Shown: positions 1 to 5,980 of the stretch, one piece after another | Numbering within the stretch: position 1 is the first letter of the stretch | Layout: each line of letters begins with the position of its first letter | From: Donghicola sp041224595 | Lineage (GTDB): Bacteria > Pseudomonadota > Alphaproteobacteria > Rhodobacterales > Rhodobacteraceae | Length of the DNA stretch: 7,368 nt | NCBI RefSeq assembly: GCF_041224595.1 | Contig: NZ_JBGFGN010000136.1 | Location: 1 to 7,368 of the forward strand | Direction: 5' to 3' | The notes under the pieces: generated by a model | What the model saw: the letters and a program-made list of their open reading frames with translations, nothing else | Told to the model about the DNA's origin: nothing | Databases searched by the model: none | Position numbers and translations under genes: made by a program

Positions 1-133
1 CACCTTCAAATACAAGTCCACGGTGTATATCCCCAAGCCCTCCCGAAATCCGAAAGGGCAAAAGTGGACGACTTTTACGCCGCCCGCGACAACACTATGC
101 CGTCGCTACCGTGGCCGAGTATTGCTCCGCCGT
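1..133. other. Left edge, no gene assigned
   Basis: No convincing gene is seen. Plus frame 1 is open from the edge to a TAA at 172-174 but its translation resembles no family I recognise and overlaps the sulfotransferase-like gene. On the minus strand one frame reads as a protein-like stretch (VKVVHFCPFG...) running off the left edge, but it has no ATG or GTG in a usable place and follows a TAG. It may be spacer, or the decayed start of a gene lying mostly outside the window. Confidence 0.3.
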
Positions 134-946
134 TCACACTCTTAGGCTCTCTGCCACTTCCGGCATAAGTTGCGCATTGCCTCGACGGGCAATTTCCTGC
201 ACCGCGCGATGCATACTGGGGTTCAACGGCGCAGGGGTCGTAAGGTTCTGGGGGAAATTCAGACAGGATTGCTCTTTGAAATCAGCGATCGTGCCACTGG
301 CCCTGACCGCAGAAAAATCACGCAAGACGAAGTCCGCCTCGGGCATGGCATTCACCCAAGGCTCTAGAATCTGGCTGTAGTCAAAATGCGTGGTGTCATA
401 ATAGGACTGCAGACCACCGCGACCCAAAGGGTGAAGACGCTCCCCAGCCTTGAGCCGCTCTCCATGCCAACTTGCCAAATAGTTATCGACCCGACGAAGG
501 TTGGCGATGACGCGAAAGTGTGCGTCAGGGAACTCGTCAAGCAGCGTCTGGATCAGCCTAGGGCTGATCACACCAAAGGTGGAAAAGACCTCTGAAGCGA
601 GGATGACTGCCTCGGGCTGTACGAATTCAATCTGTTTCTTGATCGCCCGAAACATTTGTCGGGTCCGCGGCAATCCCATGTGCTTGGCAGGAACGAAACG
701 GTTTTCGTCCACTTCAGAGATCATCTTGTAGGCGAATGCATTGTGCGCCTCGCGGGCGTTCACAGGCAGGGGAATATCGTCGATGTCGCCAATGATTGCC
801 TTGGAAACCATGAACGACAGACCTTCAGCCTCGATCATCGGATAGAGCAATCCCGACTGAATCAGACGCACATAGTTCCGGTAGAGAAAGTCCTGAAGCT
901 GGCTCGACCCGACTTTGTGCGGACCGATGAAAATGACAAATTGCAT
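134..946 (-). CDS. Sulfotransferase-like P-loop protein
   Basis: The protein has about 270 residues and is predicted cytosolic, with no signal peptide or membrane segment. Residues 6-18 (FIGPHKVGSSQLQ) resemble the 5'-phosphosulfate-binding loop of PAPS-dependent sulfotransferases, placed at the extreme N-terminus as usual for that family. Residues 146-161 (VIANLRRVDNYLASWH) sit where the 3'-phosphate-binding strand-helix is expected, with an Arg pair. If active it would transfer sulfate from PAPS to an unknown acceptor. The ATG at 946 is preferred over the in-frame ATG at 970 because GAGGA lies 11 nt upstream of it, and the 970 start has no ribosome-binding site and adds eight residues before the P-loop strand. 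It lies downstream of the RTX protease on the same strand, with a hairpin between. The protein is rather short, and the same frame continues for 12 codons past the TGA, so mild C-terminal truncation is possible. Substrate is unknown; alternatively it is an uncharacterised P-loop protein. Confidence 0.7.
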   Translation of the reverse strand: MQFVIFIGPHKVGSSQLQDFLYRNYVRLIQSGLLYPMIEAEGLSFMVSKAIIGDIDDIPLPVNAREAHNAFAYKMISEVDENRFVPAKHMGLPRTRQMFRAIKKQIEFVQPEAVILASEVFSTFGVISPRLIQTLLDEFPDAHFRVIANLRRVDNYLASWHGERLKAGERLHPLGRGGLQSYYDTTHFDYSQILEPWVNAMPEADFVLRDFSAVRASGTIADFKEQSCLNFPQNLTTPAPLNPSMHRAVQEIARRGNAQLMPEVAESLRV

Positions 947-976
947 ATACGCGTAAATCCTCGCGGCCATCTATCA

Positions 977-1019
977 AGAGAGCGCCCGCCACAAAATCCA
1001 TTGGCGGGCCCTGCTCTTT
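977..1019 (-). terminator. Hairpin between protease and sulfotransferase-like gene
   Basis: A perfect 7-bp arm pair, CCCGCCA (985-991) and TGGCGGG (1002-1008), encloses a 10-nt loop. An outer arm, AGAGC (979-983) with GCTCT (1013-1017), extends it across an internal loop. On the minus strand it lies about 60 nt after the protease stop and 30 nt before the preferred start of the next gene. The bases following it on that strand (TCTTGATAG) are only weakly U-rich, so it may be a leaky terminator, an attenuator, or an mRNA-stabilising stem rather than a full stop. Confidence 0.45.
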
Positions 1020-1077
1020 GACTAACCGCGATGCGCTTGGAAATCCAGCAACGCGCAGAGCTACGCAGTCAATGCGC

Positions 1078-2868
1078 TCAGATAATCTGAGAGTTGCCGA
1101 GTACGGCCTCGATGCTTGTGACTCCTTCGAGTGTGAGGCTATCGCCGCTGTCCGTTCTGATGAGCGCATCGCCGTCCGACACGCTGACGTAAGACGACAG
1201 GTCGAATTCTTCATCCGCTCCGTCCGTCCAGAGATCGGCTGACAACTGCAGAGTATCCCCATCTTTGGCAGAGAAATCGGTAATCACATCATTACCATCA
1301 GCCGCTTCGAAAACGAATGTGTCCGCTCCTTTGCCTCCACTCAGGACATCGTCATCCATCCCTCCAGCGAGCGTATCGTTATGTACGCCACCTTTCAGTG
1401 TGTCGTTGCCCTCTCCGCCAGCAAGGTAGTCTTTCCCTTTGTTGCCATAGAGCAAGTCATTTCCCGCACCGCCAAAGAGCCGGTCACCGCCCCCGCCGCC
1501 AAGCAACACATCATCGCCATCGCTGCCATACAGTTTGTCACGCTTTCCATTCCCCGAGAGGAAGTCCGCGCCTTCGTCGCCAAAAAGGGAATCCTTGCCG
1601 CTACCGCCCTTCAAAGTGTCATCACCCGAGCCGCCATAGAGGATGTCGTTCTGACCGTTCCCGATCAACGAATCATCTCCGGTCCCGCCGCTGAGCACGT
1701 CCTCGCCCGACCCGCCAAAGAGTCGGTCGTTTCCGTCCTCTCCAAGTAGGGTATCATTGCCCCCACGGCCGTAGGCACGGTCGCTTCCGAGTCCAGTGTT
1801 CAGCTCGTTGTCGGCTCCGTTCCCGGACAAGGTATCATTGCCGCCGCCGGAATACGCATTCTCGATAATGGTCCCACGCGCGATCGCCATGATGCCCTCG
1901 TAGCCCGCGACATCGGAGAAACTCTCCTGCGCCAGATCAATATTGTCTGCCGTCGAGAGCGAGCTGAAGTCGATCGTATCCGTTCCAGAGTGGTCATACA
2001 GCGTCACAGCAACCGGATCACCGCTGTAGTTGCTGGTGCTTTGACCCGTGACCGCAATTTCCAGCAAATCACCTAGAACGTTGTCGAGGGTGGAGCCAAC
2101 CCCGTAGACCGTATCCCCTGCTGTCGCAGAAGAGCTGCTCGCCTCTCCGTAGATGGTCTGAATTGCCAGAATGTCAGCCATCATCGCCGTGATCGGATCC
2201 GCGTAGTCGGCCGAAACCGTTGGGTTCTCTGTCTGGCTAAAGTAAGACATCACCGAGACTTGGTAGCTGTCGTTCGAAAAGACGGCGTGTCTATTGTATG
2301 ACGCATAGCCGTTGTAATCGCCCATGTGCCCAAGCCCCAGAGCGTGACCGATCTCGTGGACGTAGGTGCTGAAGGAATAGCTATCGATCGTTGTGCCGTA
2401 CGAACCCAGCCAACTTTCTGAGACATTCACGAAAGCGCTCGTGATTGTCTCGCCGTAGTAGTTGGTGTTGCAGTAAGCACCGGAATAATCGTCGGAGAAG
2501 GTAATATCTGCGGTATCGGTGGTTTCGACAAACTGGATGTCCGCGACCATCTCCCACATCTCGAAGGCCCAGCGGGCGAGTTGCTGACCTTCGCTCGTCA
2601 AATCTGTGAGATCAACTGTGATGACGGTCGTCGAAGAGGTCGCTGCAAAAGATCTCTGCGGCGCTCCGTTGCCGGACCAGTATCCTTCGATCAGATAGTC
2701 AGCCAGTTCATCCAACGTACCCTCGACAGGCTTGGCGCCCTCCTCGGAAGAGTCGGTGGAAGTACTTACACTATCAGACGCGACATCTGCATCTGCTACG
2801 GTCAAGCTAGTAGGTGCAAAGTCGCAGTCCGCGGCTTGTGGTCTGAATTCATTGCAGATGGTGCACAT
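1078..2868 (-). CDS. Secreted RTX M10 (serralysin-type) metalloprotease
   Basis: This is a 596-residue zinc endopeptidase of the serralysin group of M10, predicted to be exported by a type I (ABC/HlyD/TolC-type) system without a Sec signal. The catalytic domain spans about residues 60-240. The zinc motif HEIGHALGLGH is at 171-181 (ligands H171, H175, H181; base E172). The Met-turn SVMSYF is at 205-210, with Y209 as the family's extra ligand. Residue 235 onward (LAIQTIYG) begins the M10 C-terminal region. Twenty RTX nonapeptides fill 341-520, followed by a DxITDF-type segment and a hydrophobic C-terminus as in type I substrates. The start ATG has AAGGA four nt upstream. The N-terminus, MCTIC with a further Cys at 15, precedes an acidic Ser/Thr-rich linker. 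The protein is strongly acidic, fitting a marine host and calcium-dependent folding outside the cell. No transporter or inhibitor gene is in the window, so the secretion genes must lie elsewhere. Confidence 0.95.
   Translation of the reverse strand: MCTICNEFRPQAADCDFAPTSLTVADADVASDSVSTSTDSSEEGAKPVEGTLDELADYLIEGYWSGNGAPQRSFAATSSTTVITVDLTDLTSEGQQLARWAFEMWEMVADIQFVETTDTADITFSDDYSGAYCNTNYYGETITSAFVNVSESWLGSYGTTIDSYSFSTYVHEIGHALGLGHMGDYNGYASYNRHAVFSNDSYQVSVMSYFSQTENPTVSADYADPITAMMADILAIQTIYGEASSSSATAGDTVYGVGSTLDNVLGDLLEIAVTGQSTSNYSGDPVAVTLYDHSGTDTIDFSSLSTADNIDLAQESFSDVAGYEGIMAIARGTIIENAYSGGGNDTLSGNGADNELNTGLGSDRAYGRGGNDTLLGEDGNDRLFGGSGEDVLSGGTGDDSLIGNGQNDILYGGSGDDTLKGGSGKDSLFGDEGADFLSGNGKRDKLYGSDGDDVLLGGGGGDRLFGGAGNDLLYGNKGKDYLAGGEGNDTLKGGVHNDTLAGGMDDDVLSGGKGADTFVFEAADGNDVITDFSAKDGDTLQLSADLWTDGADEEFDLSSYVSVSDGDALIRTDSGDSLTLEGVTSIEAVLGNSQII
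1309..1848 (-). repeat. Twenty 27-bp RTX-coding repeat units
   Basis: Residues 341-520 of the protease divide exactly into 20 consecutive nine-residue units of the GGxGxDxLx type, with no insertion or gap, giving a 27-bp period at DNA level. Good examples are GSGDDTLKG, GAGNDLLYG and GEGNDTLKG. Weaker units that have lost glycines or the aspartate include NGADNELNT, NGKRDKLYG and GVHNDTLAG. These are known to form a calcium-binding parallel beta-roll. The DNA copies are diverged from each other, so this is an old coding repeat rather than recent tandem duplication. Confidence 0.95.
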
Positions 2869-2967
2869 GGCGTCCTTGGTCCGAGTTTTGGCTTGGTTGC
2901 AAAGAAGGATGTCCCTCTTTCTACTCTACCAAAGCTTACGGTTTATTTTGGACGGACCAATGGCAAG

Positions 2968-2984
2968 GCCTTTGTTTTAAAGGC
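2968..2984. promoter_or_regulatory. Palindrome in protease leader
   Basis: GCCTTT (2968-2973) and AAAGGC (2979-2984) form perfect 6-bp arms around GTTTT. It lies about 100 bp upstream of the protease start codon. It could be a regulator site or a hairpin in the 5' untranslated RNA. No known regulator motif is recognised. Confidence 0.3.
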
Positions 2985-3032
2985 TATTTTGGGGTTTCAT
3001 TCGGACACCCCCTCCCCATTTGCCTAGGTTTT

Positions 3033-3050
3033 TCTGCCAATTATGGCAGA
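3033..3050. promoter_or_regulatory. Palindrome TCTGCCA-N4-TGGCAGA
   Basis: Perfect 7-bp arms TCTGCCA (3033-3039) and TGGCAGA (3044-3050) flank ATTA, about 165 bp upstream of the protease start. Length and spacing fit a dimeric transcription factor site. There is no T-tract on either side that would make it a terminator. The cognate factor is unknown. Confidence 0.4.
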
Positions 3051-3193
3051 CCTTTTACCGTTATTTTCACGTTTGAGCGGACGACCTATCATGACATGGC
3101 ATGCGCTCTCAGTTGGAACGTATCCCTATATTCCTAGGCATTATCGACCCATCCCATAGGTCACATTTTACGACCCTAAGGCAGGTGTTTTGT

Positions 3194-3206
3194 TAATTTA
3201 AAATTA
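3194..3206. promoter_or_regulatory. AT-only palindrome
   Basis: TAATTT and AAATTA are mirror-complementary around one A, and flanking TTG and CAA extend the symmetry with a one-base offset. It lies in the most AT-rich part of the spacer, past the operon terminator. It may be an easily melted or bent segment, or simply chance in AT-rich DNA. Confidence 0.2.
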
Positions 3207-3269
3207 CAAATTTTGCCAAAAAATCGTGGAAAATGAGGCATGCGCCGTTTTTTGTCGGGGCAAAAAGAA

Positions 3270-3292
3270 ACGGCTCCCCGATGGGGAGCCGT
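3270..3292 (-). terminator. Intrinsic terminator of the glcB operon
   Basis: ACGGCTCCCC (3270-3279) and GGGGAGCCGT (3283-3292) form a perfect 10-bp, GC-rich stem with a 3-nt loop. On the minus strand the stem is followed by TTTCTTTTTG, a good U-tract. It sits 31 nt past the stop of the GlcG/HbpS-family gene, so it ends the two-gene operon before the protease leader. Confidence 0.88.
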
Positions 3293-3323
3293 AAAATTGT
3301 CTCTACTTTTCTGGAGGCTCAAG

Positions 3324-3740
3324 TCAAAGCTCGAGCGCAGTGATTCCCGCCTGAGCGACCTCCATATCCTGCGCGGGCGTACCCGAACTGACACCGATTC
3401 CCCCGACACAAGCGCCTTCGAACATCACCGGAAGGCCACCACCAACAACCATTAAGCGACCGCCAATGGCGCTGTTAATGCCGTGGGTCGGGCCCTCGGG
3501 CTGGCTAATCGCTCCGTATTCGTGGGTCGCCTTCTTGGCACCCGACGCGGTAAAGCTCTTGTCGATCGCGATAGTGGTGCTGGTGACTTTGCCACCGTCC
3601 ATGCGTTCGAACGCGATCAGGTTGCCGCCGTCATCGGTGATCGCGATGCACATGGGCACGCCAATCTCCTCGGCTTTGGCGCGGGCGGCAGCGAGCATCT
3701 TGGTCGCGTCGGCCAGATCCAAGCGTTGTACGGTCATCAT
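3324..3740 (-). CDS. glcG: GlcG/HbpS-family protein (DUF336)
   Basis: This is a 138-residue single-domain protein of the GlcG/HbpS (heme-degrading/heme-binding) family, close to the usual length of about 130-140. Family landmarks are the central ITDDGGNLIAFERMDGG (residues 34-50), a helix with K61 and the GAKKA turn, and the glycine-rich end GGIGVSSG (113-120) followed by TPAQDMEVA. There is no signal peptide, so it is predicted cytosolic, unlike the exported HbpS of actinobacteria. It is translated from the first of two adjacent ATGs: AAGGAG lies about 8 nt upstream. Only 12 bp separate it from the glcB stop, whose TAA runs directly into that ribosome-binding site, so the two are co-transcribed and probably translationally coupled. 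In E. coli, glcG also neighbours glcB in the glycolate operon. Its biochemical role in glycolate/glyoxylate use is not established. The symbol rests on family and neighbourhood. Confidence 0.88.
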   Translation of the reverse strand: MMTVQRLDLADATKMLAAARAKAEEIGVPMCIAITDDGGNLIAFERMDGGKVTSTTIAIDKSFTASGAKKATHEYGAISQPEGPTHGINSAIGGRLMVVGGGLPVMFEGACVGGIGVSSGTPAQDMEVAQAGITALEL

Positions 3741-3752
3741 AGTCGTATCTCC

Positions 3753-5882
3753 TTAGCTTGCTTTGGCCACACGGCGCGCGGCGTGCAGAAGCGGCTCCGT
3801 ATATCCCGAAGGCTGCGCAGCCCCCTTAAACACCAGATCGCAGGCCGCTTTGAACGCGGGACCATCATAGGAAGGTGCCATCGCAGTGTAGGCAGGATCA
3901 TTTGCATTCTGAGCGTCCACCTTCAGCGCCATGCGCTTGAGCGAGTCCAGAACCTCTTGCTCCGAGCAGATGCCGTGCATCAGCCAGTTCGCCAAATACT
4001 GAGAGCTGATACGGAGGGTTGCGCGGTCTTCCATCAGGCCAACGTCGTTGATGTCCGGCACCTTGGAGCAGCCGATTCCCATGTCGACCCAGCGCACAAC
4101 GTAGCCAAGGATCGACTGACACGAATTGTCCAGTTCGCGGGTAACTTCGGCATCGGACAGGTTGCGGCCAATCATCAGCGGCGGGGTGAGCAGCGCATCG
4201 CGGCTGGCCTTCTCGCGACCTTTCAGCTCTTCTTGCAAGGAAGCCACATTCACCTGATGGTAATGGGTCGCATGCAAAGTCGCAGCCGTGGGGCTGGGAA
4301 CCCATGCGGTGTTTGCACCGGCTTTGGGGTGGCCGATTTTGACCTCCAGCATTTCGGCCATCGCGTCGGGCTTGGCCCACATGCCTTTGCCGATTTGGCC
4401 CTTGCCGTCCATGCCAGCGGTTAGGCCCGCGTCCACGTTCCCGGCCTCATAAGCGGTCAGCCAAATGGCATCCTTCATTTCACCCTTCGGGATCACAGGG
4501 CCCGCATACATCGAGGTGTGGATTTCGTCGCCAGTCCGGTCAAGGAAGCCAGTGTTGATGAATACGCAGCGCTCTTTGACTTCTTTGATACAGGCCAAAA
4601 GGTTCGCCGAGGTACGGCGCTCTTCGTCCATCACGCCAAGTTTCACGGTGTTGCGCGCCAGACCAAGGATATCTTCGACGCGGCCATACATCTCGTTGGC
4701 AAAAGCCACCTCTTCGGGGCCGTGCATCTTGGGCTTCACGACGTAAACTGATCCTGCACGCGAGTTGTTGTTGGCGGATTTCGCCAGATCGTGCATCGCG
4801 GCGGCCACAGTCACTGCGGCGTCCAGCATGCCCTCGGGGGTTTCTTGACCATCCAGCAGCACTGCGTCGGTAGTCATCAGGTGGCCCACGTTCCGGACCA
4901 GCAGCAGAGCACGGCCGGGATGGATGGCAGGCTTGCCCTCGGGCGTCAGGTAGGTGACGTCAGGGTTCAGCGTGCGGGTCAGTTGCTTACCGCCCTTTTC
5001 AAAGCTTTCTGCCAAGTCGCCTTTCATCAGCCCCAGCCAGTTGGCGTAGGCAACGCACTTGTCCTCGGCATCCACGGCCGCAACCGAATCTTCGCAGTCT
5101 TGAATGGCGGTCAGAGCACTTTCCAGACGGATATCAGAGATACCTGCTGGGTCGTCCTTGCCGATGGTCGAGTTAGGGTCGATCACGATCTCGATCAGCA
5201 GACCATTCTGGCGCAGGAACACGTTGCCGCGCTCGTTGTAACCAGCCAGCTTTGCGGGATCAGCCAGAGCGGTTTCAGCACCGCCGACTGTGGCCACCAG
5301 CGCACCATCGCGCACCTCAAGTGCCTGAACGTCAGCCCAAGAGCCATTTGCCAGCGGGGTCGCTTTGTCTAGATGCGCACGCGCCCAAGCGATGACCTGC
5401 GCACCGCGCGCCGCATCATAGCCTTTGCCCTCGGGCTGGCCTTCGATCGCGTCGGTGCCATACAGCGCATCATAGAGCGAGCCCCAGCGTGCGTTGGCCG
5501 CGTTCAGGGCAAAGCGTGCATTCATCACAGGAACAACCAGCTGCGGTCCGGCGATGGTTGCGATTTCAGGGTCAACGTTCTGGGTATCCACGGTGAACGG
5601 CGCGGGTTCATCCACGAGATAGCCAATCTCTTTCAGGAACGACTGATATTCAGCTGCATCGATCGTCTGGCCCTGACGCTCTTTGTGCCAAGCATCAATC
5701 TGCTGCTGCAGATCATCGCGCTTGGCCAAAAGTGCGGCGTTCTTGGGCATCAGGTCACGCAGCATCTGCGCATAGCCCGACCAGAACACGTCGGGGGTCA
5801 CGTTCAACAGCACTTGCTCTTCGATCAGTGCGGCCAGCGGTGCGGCCACCTGCAGACCTTGGCGCTCAACATAATTGGTCAT
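3753..5882 (-). CDS. glcB: Malate synthase G
   Basis: This 709-residue cytosolic enzyme condenses glyoxylate and acetyl-CoA to malate and CoA, with Mg2+. Length matches the monomeric G isoform (E. coli about 723). Active-site features are all present: R330 in RNVGHLM, E420 in MDEERRTS, D448 in FLDRTGDE (the latter two as Mg ligands), C605 in GCSKVPDI, and catalytic-base D619 in LMEDRATLRISSQ. The terminal PSGYTEPLLH is also family-typical. The start is the ATG at 5882 because GGAGG sits five nt before it; an in-frame ATG at 5894 overlaps that Shine-Dalgarno and would add only four residues. It is the first gene of an operon with the GlcG-like gene and is divergent from an IclR-family regulator. 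No isocitrate lyase or glycolate oxidase gene is in the window, so the glyoxylate source (glyoxylate shunt, glycolate, purine or other catabolism) cannot be told here. Confidence 0.97.
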   Translation of the reverse strand: MTNYVERQGLQVAAPLAALIEEQVLLNVTPDVFWSGYAQMLRDLMPKNAALLAKRDDLQQQIDAWHKERQGQTIDAAEYQSFLKEIGYLVDEPAPFTVDTQNVDPEIATIAGPQLVVPVMNARFALNAANARWGSLYDALYGTDAIEGQPEGKGYDAARGAQVIAWARAHLDKATPLANGSWADVQALEVRDGALVATVGGAETALADPAKLAGYNERGNVFLRQNGLLIEIVIDPNSTIGKDDPAGISDIRLESALTAIQDCEDSVAAVDAEDKCVAYANWLGLMKGDLAESFEKGGKQLTRTLNPDVTYLTPEGKPAIHPGRALLLVRNVGHLMTTDAVLLDGQETPEGMLDAAVTVAAAMHDLAKSANNNSRAGSVYVVKPKMHGPEEVAFANEMYGRVEDILGLARNTVKLGVMDEERRTSANLLACIKEVKERCVFINTGFLDRTGDEIHTSMYAGPVIPKGEMKDAIWLTAYEAGNVDAGLTAGMDGKGQIGKGMWAKPDAMAEMLEVKIGHPKAGANTAWVPSPTAATLHATHYHQVNVASLQEELKGREKASRDALLTPPLMIGRNLSDAEVTRELDNSCQSILGYVVRWVDMGIGCSKVPDINDVGLMEDRATLRISSQYLANWLMHGICSEQEVLDSLKRMALKVDAQNANDPAYTAMAPSYDGPAFKAACDLVFKGAAQPSGYTEPLLHAARRVAKAS

Positions 5883-5908
5883 GGCGTCCTCCATTTCTGA
5901 GAGGACAG

Positions 5909-5937
5909 ATAGCGCGCTGTCTCGAAATGCGTGACAA
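5909..5937 (-). promoter_or_regulatory. Candidate glcB promoter
   Basis: On the minus strand, TTGTCA (5932-5937) is separated by 17 bp from CGCTAT (5909-5914). The -35 match is good, the -10 weak. Transcription would begin near 5902 and give a leader of about 20 nt carrying GGAGG. A weak inverted repeat, GACAG (5904-5908) with CTGTC (5917-5921), straddles the -10 and could be a second control site. Confidence 0.4.
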
Positions 5938-5959
5938 ATGGAAAAAGGTTTTTCACAAT
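5931..5959 (+). promoter_or_regulatory. Candidate promoter of the IclR-family gene
   Basis: GTGACA (5931-5936) is followed after 17 bp by CACAAT (5954-5959), matching five and four of six consensus positions. The start would fall near 5966, just ahead of the ribosome-binding site. Its -35 overlaps the -35 proposed for glcB on the other strand, so the two promoters are back to back. The -10 lies inside the 21-bp palindrome. Confidence 0.45.
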
Positions 5960-5968
5960 GTGGAAAAC
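5948..5968. promoter_or_regulatory. 21-bp palindrome, likely IclR-family operator
   Basis: The dyad is centred on A5958. Inner arms CACA (5954-5957) and TGTG (5959-5962) and outer arms GTTTT (5948-5952) and AAAAC (5964-5968) pair perfectly, with a single mismatched pair (T5953 and G5963): nine of ten pairs. A second overlapping inverted repeat, GAAAAA-GG-TTTTTC, lies at 5941-5954. Position in the divergent spacer, 12 bp before the regulator's ATG and covering its putative -10, fits an autoregulatory operator. Relative to glcB it would lie upstream of the -35, near -56. Confidence 0.65.
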
Positions 5969-5980
5969 ACGAGGTCGAAA

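Larger units (their letters stand above)
2869..3269. other. Gene-free leader region of the protease
   Basis: This stretch lies between the protease start and the terminator of the upstream operon. It is more AT-rich than the flanking genes and holds several short palindromes (entered separately where clearest). TGCCTAGG at 3021-3028 recurs inverted (CCTAGGCA) at 3133-3140, about 100 bp apart. No -35/-10 pair stands out for the protease, and no open frame in it looks coding. It most likely carries the protease promoter and its control sites. Confidence 0.6.

Noticed and set aside
1..118. Minus-strand frame reading VKVVHFCPFG, possibly the start of a gene off the left edge
   Set aside because: There is no ATG or GTG at a fitting place and a TAG lies just upstream. 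Too short to judge by eye.
1317..1749. Plus-strand open frames opposite the RTX repeats
   Set aside because: They arise from the repeating complement of Gly-Asp codons; the products are low-complexity and unlike any known family.
1309..1848. Regular 27-bp spacing as a CRISPR-like or satellite array
   Set aside because: The period equals nine codons, the units are diverged at DNA level and encode RTX nonapeptides; there are no unique spacers.
2871..2960. Protease promoter candidates TTGCCA-N15-TAAACC and TTGGTC-N16-TAAGCT on the minus strand
   Set aside because: Both have poor -10 matches or spacing and neither stands out from background, so no promoter is claimed.
3483..4424. Long plus-strand open frame (313 codons) across the end of glcB and the GlcG-like gene
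   Set aside because: It lies antisense to two well-supported genes with complete family motifs. Its translation is rich in His, Arg and Gly as expected from the complement of GC-rich coding DNA.
5883..5894. Alternative glcB start at 5894
   Set aside because: That ATG overlaps the GGAGG that serves the ATG at 5882, and only the latter has correct spacing.
5732..5980. N-terminal extension of the IclR-family gene to an upstream ATG at 5732
   Set aside because: It would run through the divergent promoters and into glcB on the other strand. The ATG at 5981 has a good ribosome-binding site and the HTH starts just after it.
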